A stretch of 64,000 bases of DNA. Source: Whitmania pigra. Lineage: Eukaryota > Annelida > Clitellata > Hirudinida > Haemopidae. The DNA lies in NCBI GenBank assembly GCA_021613335.1, contig JAJTWR010000353.1, positions 378,501 to 442,500 of the forward strand, read 5' to 3'. A program made the position numbers and the translations under genes. Shown piece after piece: positions 50,119 to 63,027 of the stretch. The first letter of the stretch is position 1. The number at the start of each line of letters is the position of its first letter. The notes under the pieces were generated by a model, which saw only the letters and a list, made by a program, of their open reading frames with translations, ran no database searches and was not told where the DNA came from.

Positions 50119-51834
50119 ATGGCGTACCAGTCGTTTCAGCAGGAGTATATGGAAATACCAATTGTAACGCGAGTGTACACCACTGCTTGCGTTCTGACTA
50201 CAGTTGCTGTGGTGAGCGATACGATCCCAGTTTTACTGTAACAGTCTTTGGTTTAATGATTCATTGACAAAGTCTAATGATGCTTTTAGCAACTGGACAT
50301 AGTCTCGCCTTTTCAACTGTACTTCAATCCCGATCTCATTGTCAAAAATTTGCAGGTAATGCTTATACTTATTGTGTATCGGATTCAATGTGAAACATTT
50401 GATAAATTAACATTTAAACACTGTGCCTTTGGAATTTTGATTCTATAAGATATCAGATTGGATTTTTATAATGAATGTGGTTTTATCCATTTAGGTATGG
50501 CGACTTGTAACAAATTTTATGTTCTTTGGGAGTCTTGGATTCAATTTCTTCTTCAACATAATTTTCACCTATCGGTACTGCCGCATGTTGGAAGAGGGAT
50601 CATTCAGGAGTCGAACAGCTGATTTCGTTTTCATGTTTTTATTTGGTGGTCTTCTCACTTCTGTATCCTTGTTTTGAAATTGTTTTTAATATTGACTTCA
50701 AGGAAATACTAGAAATACCTGATTTAGCTAATTTATTTAGTACTTTGTTTTTAATGAAACATTTCCATGACCAGACTGGATGTCTATTAAGCAACACTTT
50801 CCACCTTAATATACCTAACAATTCATCTCCAAAGTTGGCAGGACATGGACAGCTTTTCTCAGACATTGACTTATATCTAAATGAGTTACCTCCCTGTAAT
50901 TTTTAATTAGAACATGCCTATTAAGTATGCTTTATATAAACAATTACCAACAGCTCAAAATGGGCATTATTAACTCAAATTTAGGAAGAAATGGACGTGT
51001 TAGCGTTTGAGTACTTAATTAATGACATTTGCAAAGATTGTGGCATTGTTTGTGAATCTTGTCTTCCTGGGACACTCATTCACCATCATGCTCGTCTATG
51101 TCTGGAGTAGAAGAAATCCTTACATCCGCATGAACTTTCTTGGGCTCCTCAACTTCCAGGCTCCATACCTGCCTTGGGTCCTTCTTGGATTTTCATTGCT
51201 CTTGGGAAACTCCATAGCTGTTGATTTGATGGGTTTGATGCTTTACTTTAGCCATAGATGTTCCATTTATTTAAATAATGATGTTTATTTTTGTTGAATG
51301 TGATTTTACAGTTTTTGATTTAACTGACCATCATGTAGATAGACATTTAGAATCATCAATTAATTTCTATTTTTCTTAGCAAACAGTATTTTATAAAGTC
51401 TTTGAGATTAAGTCTTTGTTGAAACAGGTATTGCTGTGGGTCACATTTATTTCTTCTTGGAAGATGTTTTTCCAAACCAACCAGGAGGTTTTAGAATACT
51501 GAAAACACCACAGATTTTGTGAGGAACTCTACATTTTTTTAGAAATTAATTACTGATGAAAAGCTTGGACAATTAATTTGACATATTTTGAATAAGAAAG
51601 TTTACTAATAGTTCAAAGCTGCTTGTCACATACTAACTAGGTTTTTTTCATCAATTTGTCATTGTTACATCAGCTTGTGTCTGAAGCTCATCATGAAGTC
51701 TTGTGTTTTATACCTGCAGGAAATGGTTGTTTGATGCCCCACCAGAAGATGTCAACTATCGACCGATGCCAGAAGATCGACCTGGTGGATTTGATTGGGG
51801 CAGAAATGAAGAAGTTGGAGATAACCCAAACTGA
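50119..51834 (+). CDS. DERL2: Derlin-2 (ER-associated degradation rhomboid-like pseudoprotease)
   Basis: Six exons, 50119-50211, 50290-50355, 50495-50662, 51037-51232, 51428-51518 and 51720-51834, join to 729 nt, or 242 residues (human DERL2 is 239). The protein begins [20 protein letters not shown]. It contains [12 protein letters not shown], the WR of the family in [52 protein letters not shown] and the cytosolic tail [14 protein letters not shown]. Derlins are multi-pass ER membrane proteins that pass misfolded proteins to the cytosol with p97 and Hrd1; they lack the rhomboid catalytic Ser-His. The close match through the fourth exon supports Derlin-2/3 rather than Derlin-1. AATAAA at 51960-51965 is the likely poly(A) signal. 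The gene converges with RSPH3. Confidence 0.95.
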
Positions 51835-52628
51835 TCCATGCATCACCATCAGCAACCTTTGGCATCCCACATGTTGCAAATGACTGCAATCGTTACTACA
51901 CATATTCTTCCTTGTATTTATTGTGTAATGTATTATCGCTATTATGCGAATATTATGTCAATAAAGTAACAGTTGGTTGGTAATAGTTCATTTCCATTCT
52001 GACCATGCATAGCAAATGTACAAATAAGTATCTTGAGAGCGAGGCTGAAGATTTGTGATCCTGTGTGTTGCTAGTTAAATGCACCTATGTCTATTCTCAA
52101 AATTGTTTGTGTTCATTGATTTAAACAAAAATGTTTCTGATCATATTCATCAATAGTGGAAAGTTTGTTGTTCAAGTTGATACCAGTTGCCAATCATCGG
52201 ACTTTAATTTGGTTTGTAATCAACATGTTATCATAAGTTGTTAAACTGCCTAAATAATTTGGTTTGCAATCAATATATTATTGTAAATTATTAAACTGCC
52301 TAAATAGTTTTTGCCTGTATATAGTTAGGACTTTGCTTCTAAGAAGTTTACAGGATTTTGGTGTTTTTGGTGAAGAGACTTGTACATGATGTTATTTCAC
52401 CTTTTTGTCATGTGCCTTTACTTTGCCTCTTTACATGCAAGGAATAGAGTACATCAGCCAATAAATTGGGCAATAAGTTTTTGTTTTTGTTGAAATATCT
52501 TGTTCTGTGCACATAATAAAGGCAAACCCAGCCCAAAAGAATTGATTCAAAATCTGAGATATGTTTAGATATGCGGCAGTTGTAAAATGTTTTGAGGCAA
52601 AATTAAAAGTTTATCTCCAAAAGAAGCT
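51835..52628. other. Convergent 3' region, Derlin / RSPH3
   Basis: This holds the Derlin 3' UTR (AATAAA at 51960-51965). A local imperfect repeat of TTTGGTTTGYAATCAA followed by TTAAACTGCCTAAAT lies at about 52208-52310. No gene is seen. Confidence 0.5.
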
Positions 52629-54642
52629 TCAGTCTTCACCTTCGTCCTCATGATCACTCTCAGCAGGTGTACCTGGCACTTCGTTGTCCTCCTCATTCAG
52701 ATTTTCAGTCTGCAATAAATTACATCATATAGTAGCTTTTGTAAATAATTTTCAGATGTTTACTAAAAGAGAAAGGAATTTAATTATTAAAGTGCACAAA
52801 GTGGTTAAATCACCACTTGGGAATGACCTTGTTATCCTGATCTTCGGGTCCTTGCTCCGATCTTGCCGTTGGCTCGTCATCTTTTTCCGTTAGAGTTTCA
52901 CCTCCTTCGTCCAGATTGTTTTCTTTGCTATCTGTCTTTCTCAAAATGTCTTGGGACATGTTCATTCTCTTGATGACTGTTTCTCTGATCAGTCCATCCA
53001 GGAGCCTCCTTGAGGTGAGGTGAGTTTTGAGATTCTTTCTTACATTTCTTAACAAGCTCGGGAAGAAGTTTGTCTCAATTTCTAGGATTTACAATAGTTT
53101 TAAAATTTCAGCTTGAAGAGAATCAACAAGGTATATGAACCTCTTTCTACTGGGTCATGAAAGAAGCCATTTTCTGAAAGATTAGCAAGCACTGAAGGAA
53201 CTAAGTCTACCAAAAGTTGCTGTGCATAAACTTTTGCAGCAATTTTTTCTGCAGTTTCCCTGTCTTGCTTTAATTTTTCTTCCTGTTGTTTCATCCTCAG
53301 CAACTGCAATTGCAATCGTTTGAAGTAATTTAATATCAGTTTATGAAGTTCTAATCTTCTACAAATATGTTTTTAGAGCACGATTTGGAATATTGAAAAA
53401 TAAAACCAATACTTTAGCCAATTTATCTTAAGACAGAACAAGCAAAGATAGAAAAAATCAGTTAAAAGTTTAGGAATCATTACTTTTTCATGCTTCCTCC
53501 TTCTCTCCACCTCCTCGAGCCTTTGTTGTTCCTGCAACTCAGCTTCCCTCATTTCCTCAAAAATCTTCTGCCTCTGTCTCAAGGAAGCCAATTCCTCTTC
53601 TTCCATGACCTCAATCAAGGCCTGCTCAGTCACCTTCCCAACCAACACTTCTAAGATTGGTTGAACTTCAAGGTCAAAGTCAAATAGCTGTTGTGACAAA
53701 TTTGCTAGACAGTTTTCTCCATAAGTATTATACAAATTCCTAGACATGTTTAATTTGAATATGTAACCTCTGATTATGTATGGTAAGCATATTCTTACAT
53801 GTTATATTATATATATGTTATATTTAAATGTTATATTTATATTTAAGATTTAAAAATTCATGCATTTGTTCACAATAATTACTATAACAACATACATCCC
53901 CATCATAAATTTGTGTTTCTTGATCCATGCCTGTCTTTGCAGGGATGAAAAGTGGGGTGGGTGGTCTATCAAGAAAAGGGTCAGTCTGACATGAGACTTC
54001 CATTTCCTCAATTATTCCACTCAGTTCCTCCAAATAAAGTTCAGTCTGCAGTTTTATGTGCTGCCTTCCTTCCACTGGTTCTGGTGTGTTAGGAATCCAT
54101 GCATTTTTCTTTGAACCCTTCAAGCTGCTGGAAAGCTGCTTCTTGCTGCCTGAAAAGTTTTTCTTCTCAAACAGACTTTGATAGGCACTCTGAAATTAAT
54201 TTGCAATTGCTTTTGGTTTAACCATAAAGTCAACCTGTACATTGAAATTGATGTTTTATTTCATGTAAGCCAATGTTTTTATTGAGAGCATCTTTATTCA
54301 GATTAGAAATGCTAGTGATACCTCGGTATTTCTTGAATTTGTGAAGGTATTTCCCCTGGCTACTCTTCTCTCAAACATCAAATTAGAATATGGGAGGTGA
54401 TGAACAGCACTGAAAGAATGTTTTAGCATACGTTATTTTTTTTTACCAAGAACTGTTGAGAGCTCTACTAACTCAGCAGTATGATATTCTCTATATTTGT
54501 TCCTTTGCTGCACAACTCTCGGTTGACTCGAAAACACGTAAGCTCCATTTGATGTTCTGTTGTTTTGATCGAGCGACAGAGCCAACATTTTCTCTTTTTC
54601 ATTAGTTACTTTCGAATAGCTTGACTCGCCTTCCAATTTCAA
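52629..54642 (-). CDS. RSPH3: Radial spoke head protein 3 (ciliary axoneme)
   Basis: Seven exons, 54473-54642, 54322-54409, 53896-54189, 53484-53687, 53141-53303, 52828-53081 and 52629-52709, join to 1254 nt, or 417 residues. The N-terminal part has YVFSSQPRVVQQRNKYREYH, then HHLPYSNLMFERRVARGNTF, then QTELYLEELSGIIEEMEVSC with the conserved QTDPFLDRPPTPLFIPAKTG. A charged coiled coil (EEEELASLRQRQKIFEEMRE ...) follows, then ETAEKIAAKVYAQQLLVDLV, PSVLANLSENGFFHDPVE and LLDGLIRETVIKRM. The order and motifs are those of RSPH3, the dimeric A-kinase-anchoring stalk of axonemal radial spokes. The tail is acidic (EDEGED). It implies motile cilia or flagella. Part of the gene is duplicated at 62611-62912. 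Confidence 0.94.
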
Positions 54643-56786
54643 TCACTCCACCAGCTGCTTAGCAACGACTTTAATTTCAGTTTTAATTAAAAATAACTAA
54701 TGCCTACATTTAATTGAAACTCTGAAATAAAAAAAAATAAAAATAAATTTTTTAAATATAAATTTGTGATATGATTTGTAGTTGTTAGTCATCCCGGCGT
54801 CGCTCTAGACACGGATTTCTAAATATGCGGCTGGGAATACAACTTCTTAGTGTTTGTGTGCGTATTTTATTAACGTCCATTTCATTTAGGAATCGACAGG
54901 GGTCACTTTTTAGCCGGGGCCGGGGTACAAAATACATATTTAGATATGAAACTGAGAACTGTAATTTTCTGTCTTTCTTCAACTTTTTAAAAATATTTGC
55001 AATGCTGGCATGCAAATTCAGTTATTTGGTTATAATTCCATCATTTCAAGATTCATTTGTACATGTAGAACTATCTTTGGTTATCCTTAATCAAAATCTA
55101 AAGAGAAATTCAGTCTTTTTGAGTCGCTTGACTTTAGGATAGAATGAAAAAGGTCTCCTCTTAAAGTTTTACGAGGGTTTGCCTTTTGGAAAAGCTGAAA
55201 CGACATCCCTGTATCTGAGAAGGCAGAGATACAACAAGAGAACAAGTATACATATAAACGTCTAGGTATTTCGGATGATCTCTTCCTCCTGGAAAGTGTG
55301 TCCTAAGGAGCTGCTAGCAGAGCGGCAAACTTGGAGTGGATGGATGGATGGCCCACCTGCCACCCCAAGTGATAATGAAAGCAGTTCTTGGTCGTGGTCA
55401 GACGTTTGTCAAAGAATGAGGAAACATTAATGTTTCTTAAGTCTAAGTATTTTATGATCAGCTTTATTCCACAAATGTGCCCCAAGTCGGATGATTTTGT
55501 TTATTATGATGAGTTATTATGAGTATTGAAAATCATAAGGCTGAAACAAGACGAAAGCTTTTACTTCAGAGTCCCCAGCAAACCAAAGAAGCAAAACAAT
55601 GAACTTACAAAACTATTTTAAGAATGAGTTATCATGAATTATTAGTACCAGGTGTCAGTAGACGAGTGATTAAAACTTTGCCCTTTGTGTGACTCCATTA
55701 GGAGTTCAAATCCCAGCCTCTCTCGAGAACTTGTATAACTAACACCTGATGACTTTATTCCATCAAATGAGAGATTTTATGATATCTTGGATTCAGATGT
55801 GGAATTAGACGTTCGAATTTTAAAACAATTGTCTAAATTTGCTATACATGATATATGACATTCCCCGGCCATACCCCGGCGATTCCTAATTTCATATAAC
55901 TTATCTTCCGTCAACAGACCCTTACATATTGGCAAAAAGCCTAGTGTTTAGTATGGCTGAAGTTAGCAGATACTCAAATTTATTTTTAATTGCGAAGTTT
56001 CACATTACAACATTTGGAGGCTACAACTCAAAAGTTCTTTAAAAATATTCGCATATCAACTGCAATGAGATCTTCAGTTTTTGAAATTAATAGGAATTTG
56101 TGGTATTCATTTAAAAGTTCTCTTGTTCAATAAAAGCACAGCTCCGACTGATAAGATGTGCATCATAATGTTCAACAAGATTCCTACTTGCAAAATATAT
56201 ATGCTTTGTAATGGCTGCGAATTGTGGAACTACTTATACCACGAGCATAAAGCCATACTGGAGACAATGATGATTTATTTGTAGATAAAATGATTTTAAT
56301 ATAAATTGTTTGATTTTTTTTTGTATAATGATTTCGTTTATTCAAAATCCGAGTTAAGAAGAAAAGTAGTGATAGCATATCTTATCATTGATGTTCCTGA
56401 AAGTACATGGGATTGGCTCCCTGTTTCATTTCGGCCTTTCTTCAATGTCATCATCAAATTCTTCTTCAAATAACTTTAACTTTTTTTATTGAATTTATGA
56501 CTATCATAAATTGACATGAAAGAATTCACAATCCGGCGTTTCTTGTTTTTTTGATTCAACATCAAACATAATTCAAAACAGCCCCGTCAAAATAGTCCGG
56601 CGTCAAAATAAATGCCTACTCGAGTACTTCAAAGAAAATAATTAAAAAACGAATTTTCACTACTTAATCGTGGTTATACTAGCCCACAATTGCACTGATC
56701 AAATAGCCAAACATCTCAGTTTATTCGTTTGGATTAGCACACTTCGTCTAGAAACGTTACCAAGTTAGTCAAGCGGGCACAAATAG
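54643..56786. other. Gene-free stretch between RSPH3 and the receptor gene
   Basis: No coding exon is supported. It holds the RSPH3 promoter side, a possible transposon end near 55185-55213 (reverse complement starts CAGGGATGTCGTTT), a short GGAT run near 55337-55350, a tRNA-SINE-like sequence (55647-55745) and the presumed receptor 3' UTR on the right. Confidence 0.5.
55647..55745 (+). repeat. tRNA-derived SINE-like sequence
   Basis: It reads GGTGTCAGTAGACGAGTGAT (A-box region), then CTCCATTAGGAGTTCAAATC with a B-box GAGTTCAAATCC, then a short AT-rich tail TATAACTAACA. It shares the block around the B-box with the SINE at 48763-48934. No clear target duplication was found. It does not fold as an intact tRNA by eye. 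Confidence 0.55.
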
Positions 56787-59700
56787 CTAATAAAACATTA
56801 GAAAGAACAAAGTAAAATTGGTGATAAGACTGATAAAAAGAAAAATCCAGAAAAAAATTCTGTCGGCAAACACGGCTACTAGTCTCCATTCTGCTTTGAT
56901 TCTTTCCCGATCAAGATGGTCCTGACCGGCTTCACTGCTTTCTGTGTCTGTATTTCTGCTGATGCCCCATAAATGACGCTTATGCTCCAATCTTGTGCTC
57001 CTTAGCGGAGCAAGATTCTTTTTCCTACTGCTCCATCTATTCCTTCCTTCTTCGCCTCTCTTTCCTCCAAAAATATAAGTTTTGGCTGCTGACCTAAGGC
57101 TGGTCTGGATTTGAGAAAAATCTGGATAGTCTAAAGATTCAATTTTTCTACTTCGCTTGAAATGTTTGCGAAAATCTTTGGCACCGAAAAGTCTGCCCTC
57201 CTTTATCTTCGGTGTTTGCGCTTGAACGAATCCTTGGTCGTAGCTTCCCAGCTTAACTTGAGGACTTGGAATATTCCTTTCAACTCCGCTATTGATTTTG
57301 GAGGAGATACTATCCATGGAACTTTTGATTTTCGTATTACTTTGAAAGTTGAAAGTTGGATTGCTGGTCTGTTCTGTCGAAAGTCCTCCGCCTGATATGA
57401 AAGATATGTCCGAAATACTTTTCTTTACTGTCTGCTGATGATAAGGAAGGTGACCGTGGGTTTCCGAGCTGAAGTTACCGGTCTCCAACGTGAAATCTGA
57501 GAAATTTGGAGTTTTGGCAGCAGTGTGACCTGCTGTGCTTTCGGGTTGCTGCTCCGTCGGTTGTTGGTGAGTGGACCAACGCTCCAGGTCGCCAAATTCC
57601 TCGACATTCAAGCATTTTATAGCCAATCCAATGATCCAGTCTGGACACTTTTCAAGAGTGTCTCGCTTAGCGTAGACGTTCGTTACTATGACAGCCATCA
57701 CAACAGCTTATGCTTACCATGACCATAGTTGAAGCAAAAAACATACCTGTTGGAATAAATGAATTTTTTAATAATTGTATTCTATTAAAGATAAATCGAA
57801 AATAAAAAGACCCAAGATGGGAATGGAGTCTGGTGTTGGCGGCATGCTTTCTCCGACACTGAGAAGGAACACAACAAGGGCAAGCAATATGGTGATTTCC
57901 AGGTTGACCTTATCACCAGATTCTACCGGAAGAAAGAAACCCAAGAAGCTGATGAGGAAGATGAGAAAACATGGAGCAATGAGGTTAATGATGTAGAAGA
58001 GGCTTCCCCTTTTCATGTGAATGATGAAGGTCACATCAGGGTAAAGTTCGGAACAGCATGCATATTTCCTGATGTGACGTTCTGCTGTTATACCCGTTTC
58101 ATTGTCCACTGCCCATTCCTGAGGTTACAGGAATGATGAATAAATAATTTTTAAATTGCCTTTATTTACATTAGTTATTTGTATAATTAAATTAATGAAA
58201 TGGTAAAAGATCGATACTTCTTTAATTTCGTATTTATGCTTATTTATTTTATCGCATGTTATACAGTAAAGCACTCTAGCCGAAAGTTATTATTGCCCAT
58301 CAAAATGAATTCGAGTTCTCAAGGATTAAACTTTGTTATTGACGAATTCAATGATTTTCTTCTATTGGTAATTGCAGTTTTGTAATGCATGATTTTACTT
58401 TATAAATATTAAATTAAGGACTGACAAGAGTAAAGTATATTTACTGGCCTGATTCTTTGAGATGTAGTAGACGCTATTATTGAAATCAGAACTGTAGGTG
58501 ACGTCCAACTGATTTCCACTGTGCGTCCAGGAAATGAAGATGATTTCACATTTCTGAGTGTCGAAAGGGAAGTACTTGACATTGAGTGTGCAGTAGGTTT
58601 TTACCAGGGCGGGTAGCAACCACAAGATGCTACCGTCGTCGTTGACTATGGCGTTGGTGACCATGTAGTCGTTGAACTTGTCACCCGCACTACGATAAAA
58701 TACAGGTATTACTGGATTATGTGTTTATTAGTGCTCGACATAAGCAAAGTTGTTGTCTGTGCATACATTGGCAATGTTTGCCCAATGGTGATTAAGATTT
58801 TTTATATTTTGTTGTTCTTTAATGTAATATGATTGTTTGAGATAATAAGGTGAAATAATAATAATATTTATAGTAATAATATTTATAATAATCATTAAAA
58901 TACTAAAGGTTTAAGAATAACAGACAACTGAATGAATCTAGAGTAGACCATTGACGAAACCGGAAATAATTTCCATCGAGAACCTTTGCGATTGCGTGAT
59001 TGAGATTATGTGCTTATTTAAGTTCTTTATTATTTATTTTGTTAAAAATGTTTTATGGTTATTTTAAATTAGTCTTGGCTTTACGATGCATATGTGAAAT
59101 GAAACTGATGCTTCTAATGAGATTGGTGAAATGTTTTAAAAATATTAAAATTAGAATTAAATCAATAATAAAAAGAAGTTTTTAGGAGATCCCAAGTACT
59201 GAGTACAGGATAATTGCTCGACAAAAGTAATTAATGTCTTTCGAAAAAATCTGTCTTTGTTTCTATATGATTTAACCGTAAAACACATTTAAGTGATAGC
59301 ACCATTCCTTTTAAATCAGTAATTATTAATAATTATTGGTATTTTTTATTATTGTTGCCTACATAAAGCGGTAATGGCAAAAATCAAAATGTGTCGTGAC
59401 AAATGTGTCAAAAATCAAAAAAGCGCCCTTGAGAAGGAGCGCTATGTAAATGGTCACAAGAAGCTCCACTGACGCTATGCGTATGGTGTTATATATAAAT
59501 GAAGTACAAGTCTTACAAATTTTGGATAACGAGATCAGGGGTCCAAATTTTATCTGATGGAATGTTGATGCTCTTCACTCCATTGAAGTGAGAAGCATTC
59601 CATGTCAAGTATTCATCTTTCCACTGCTGGAATTAATGACGAGTAAATAGATTTTTAATGTTTGACATCTCTTCATTTTATCACAGCAACAACAGTCAAT

Positions 59701-60589
59701 TGTAAACGCATAAAGCCTAAAAGTAACGATGACAAATAAAATCTAATTTATTTCTTACGGTGCATTTAAAAGGTTAAAAGCATTCTTTAATTTTAACGTA
59801 ATTCCTAAAATATAGAACTGATCAAAGCCAAATGTAGCTTTTCATGCACATTGCTATGTTACACTTATGAGCCAAATTTTCTTTTGACTGGGCAGATAAT
59901 ATAATACTAACACATTCATCAAAACATCCTAATTCTATTATTTCATTCTATTGGTTTGTAACTGGTTGATGCGACTAACGCATTACTTAATATTTAACAG
60001 ATTGAGTATAGAAGTCGAAATTTTTTGTTTTAAAAAGAGTTAATTAACAAGTTAAACTTTAACCATTAACCTTGAATAATTTGTTTTTATAAATATAAAT
60101 ATTATATTATATAAACAATTACTTTTCTGATTGCTAGAAGACTTGTGAAGGTCTGCTCCCTTTCATTCTGGGAAGAAAAAAATTATAATTTTGAATATTA
60201 TATCGGAAAAATGTTCTGCGCAAGCCATTGTTTTCAGCATCCCAAGAAATGCTTGACTTGCTAAATTACCTTAGACAAACATGTCCTATATCTGCTGTTG
60301 TTTCACTAATTGTAGACTTAGCGATTCTGCCATATTTCGTGAATAGGTTACCAGAAAAAACACTTTATTTAAAATTTGTTTTTAGAGTAGAAGCTAAATT
60401 CTATTATTCTAATTCCATTTTTAAAAAATAAATAAAAGTTAAATTTGTAATGTAAACACATTTCAACCGTATCGAGGATGTGGTATAAAGAAATGGAAAT
60501 TTGAACTGAGACAACACTGGAATCATTGCGAACAGGTCTGCTGGTGCTGTCATAATTTTTGAGCAAAAGTTGTTTGATCCTCTGTTCCC
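56787..60589 (-). CDS. Nicotinic acetylcholine receptor alpha-type subunit, possible frameshift in M3
   Basis: Exons: 60468-60589 (or to 60659), 60123-60167, 59517-59626, 58449-58689, 57812-58118, 57718-57746 running on into 56787-57717. The ligand-binding domain has LLLKNYDSTSRPVRNDSS, DEYLTWNASHF, IWTPDLVIQN and a canonical Cys-loop with 13 residues between cysteines (CTLNVKYFPFDTQKC). The vicinal cysteines in YACCSELYPDVTF mark an alpha subunit. M1 (FYIINLIAPCFLIFLISFLG), M2 (GDKVNLEITILLALVVFLL; acidic residue before K, so cation-selective), M3 (FFASTMVMVSIS then VVMAVIVTNVY) and M4 (FFWIFLFISLITNFTLFFL) are present. M3 needs a one-base shift near 57705. The intracellular M3-M4 loop is long (about 230 residues). 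The exon with the signal peptide was not found. It is nearest alpha7/9-type by pattern only. Confidence 0.85.
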
Positions 60590-61360
60590 CTGACCTTTCT
60601 CTTTTGGAGTTCGATGACATCTTCGGGGATAATTGCCCCATAACCGCTTCAGCGTCCAATTAATCACAAAACTCATTAATTATTCACGTTTTCTAAATGC
60701 AAGAATTTTATTTAATATGATTGAGAATCCAGTTTATTGTAGTCATCAATATGCGTTAAAATTACAAAAAATATTTACAGTAAATTAATCCATGTTTTCC
60801 GATTAAAATCGTAGTAAATAATAAATTTTTAATCGACAATTGCAGAATTGATTAGCATAAATAACAAAAAAATAAATACGTAATTTAATAACTCCAGTGC
60901 AATTTTTAGCCAATAATACAATGAAAAGCTGATAATTTTAGACGCAAAAGTTCAATATGAATCAACAACAACACGTTCACAGAGTCACAATTTTCCTTTA
61001 ACTTAGATCTCATCTAATTCCGGCAATTTTTCAGAAATCATTACTAATTAAGTAAGAAGTAATCAAACGGCGGAGTTGGTGGGGGCGTCGAAGGCAGAAA
61101 ACACTTGAACAAAGCATCGAGCAGTTGATTTCTGAAAAATTGCCGAAATTAAGACTGTGTTTGATATCTATTTGATTGACACCTGTGGAACACTGAACTT
61201 TGTTCAACTTAATCGTAATCGCGCAGGACACTGAACTTCGTCCCATTAATGCAACATCACCTGGCTCTAGACGTGTTGGACAAAGATACTGACCCATTGT
61301 TTGACCGCGAAAAGCTTTGTTTAAGGAGCCAGCGAGAGTTTATGGAGCGTGCATTTAAAA
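60590..61360. other. Upstream flank of the receptor gene
   Basis: The missing N-terminal receptor exon may lie here or beyond. I see no convincing signal-peptide exon. The phrase AAATTGCCG-AATT near 61132-61150 is the inverse of TAATTCCGGCAATTTTTCAG at 61015-61034, giving a small imperfect inverted repeat. Confidence 0.35.
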
Positions 61361-62300
61361 AGTAGTTAACTACTGTAGTAGTTAGTAAAAAGTAGTTAGT
61401 AACTATTTTTAACTACTATAGTAGTTACTATAGTAGAATATAATAACTATAGTATAGAAGTACTATAGTTAACTACTGTAGTAGTTAGTAAAAAGTAGTT
61501 AGTAACTATTTTTAACTATTTTTTAAATAAGTAGTTAGTAACTACTCCTTAACTACTTGCATAGTAGTTAACTACTTTGTAACTACTATTTTAACTACTT
61601 TTCCGTTGACATTTGATAAAATTAATCTTCTGGACTATTGAACAAGACATAATTATTAGCATATTTATTTACACTAGTGTAACATTTTCAACAAAATTTT
61701 ATTATCCAAATTGATCAAAAACAGAAGTATTCAGTGGATGTTTCAGTCGATCTCTTAAAAAAATCATCATGTCAACATGATTATCCTATAATTTACATCG
61801 TCTGTTACATAAAACCTGCCCTGCTACACTAAAAAGTCTTTCAACTGCTGCCGAACTTGGTAATGTTGAATTAAGCTTGATGAATGCAGCACAAACAGTT
61901 GGATAATTAAGTAGAGTTTGTACATTTCTTGCGGAGTTTGATAAATAATCATTAAGCTGTTCAGCTAAACACATTATCACAAGAATTTGGTACACTTTCC
62001 ACATAGCCATAGAAATCATCATATTCACTGTTCTGAGCCGCATTGCATTGTCCGCAGAGGTGGTGATTGTTAACGATGTAGGGCTTTTGGAAAAATTATT
62101 TTTCTTCATTTTATTTAAAAATTTTTTTTAAAAGTAGTTAAAAAGTAGTTAACTATTTGAAGTTAATAACTACTTTAAAAGTAGTTAACTACTATTTTTT
62201 AACTACTTTTTTAAGAGTAGTTATTAACTACTTCCTAACTACTTTAAAGTAGTTATTAACTAGTAGTTAACTACTTATAGTTAGTAACTACCCATCACTG
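61350..62300 (-). mobile_element. hAT transposon relic with AGTAGTTAACTACT sub-terminal arrays
   Basis: The right end, read inward, is CAGTGATGGGTAGTTACTAA (ending 62300), a hAT-type terminus nearly the same as that at 15003. Dense repeats of AGTAGTTAACTACT-like words fill 61355-61610 and 62125-62295, in opposite orientation at the two ends. The left terminal CAGTGATGGG is missing, so the element looks truncated at that side. It encloses the transposase remnant at 61786-62109. Confidence 0.8.
61786..62109 (-). pseudogene. hAT transposase C-terminal fragment
   Basis: The minus-strand frame includes LNSTLPSSAAVERLFSVAGQ followed by a downstream arginine pair (NRRCKL). This is the conserved hAT C-terminal dimerisation block (PSSxAxxERxFSxAG...xRR). 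Upstream catalytic regions are missing. Confidence 0.82.
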
Positions 62301-62610
62301 ATAACCAATTATTATTATAGGTTTGCCATATTAAAAAATTAATATGTTTTAAAAATTCTCATTGAAATTTGGACTTACCCAGTACATAAGGAAGCAAAAA
62401 AGAGACATTGAATAAGCTTAACAGCATTTTACTACTCCCAAAATATAAGCCATGCAACACTTTGTAAACATTTTTACGCTTAGGAGTCAACAACAAATCC
62501 TGTGCTATTTTTGTGAATGATTTTTGTCATGACTAACAAAAGTATAGATTGATTATTCCTATTAATCGCATCACGAAAATGTTATTTCTGGCATTGTCAT
62601 TAGTCATTAG

Positions 62611-62912
62611 CACGAGACCTCCATTTCTTCAATTATTCCACTTATTGATGAGTTTCTCCAAAAAGTTCTGTCCGCAGTTTTATGTGATGCCTTCTTTCCA
62701 CTGGCGTGTTAGGAATCAAGCTGCTAGAAAGCTACTTCTTGCTGCCTGAATAGTTTTTCTTCTCGAACAGATTTGGATAAGCATTCTCTAATTAATTTGC
62801 AATTGCTTTTAGTTTTACCATAACGTCACTGAAATTAACGTTTTATTTCATGTAAGCCAATGTTTTTATTGAGAGCATCTTTATTCAGATTCAAATGCAA
62901 GTAGATACCAAA
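62611..62912 (-). pseudogene. Decayed partial duplicate of RSPH3 (part of exon 3 plus intron 2)
   Basis: This stretch aligns with 53991-54323 of RSPH3 in the same orientation. Shared runs include CTTCTTGCTGCCTGAA, ATTAATTTGCAATTGCTTTT and TTTTATTTCATGTAAGCCAA. It lacks several short blocks present in the parent, so the frame is broken. Because intron sequence is included, it is a DNA-level copy and not a retrocopy. Confidence 0.88.
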
Positions 62913-63027
62913 TATCGTTTTCGTTTTTTGCGCCGAATACTGTCATTTACATGTAATTCGTTACAGTAATTAATTGAAAACCTTACGCTTAACACCTTTT
63001 TATAGTGCAAGCATTATTCGGCTATGG

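Noticed and set aside
56081..56378. Short open frames on both strands in AT-rich DNA
   Set aside because: No motif and no splice context; they sit in the likely 3' flank of the receptor gene.
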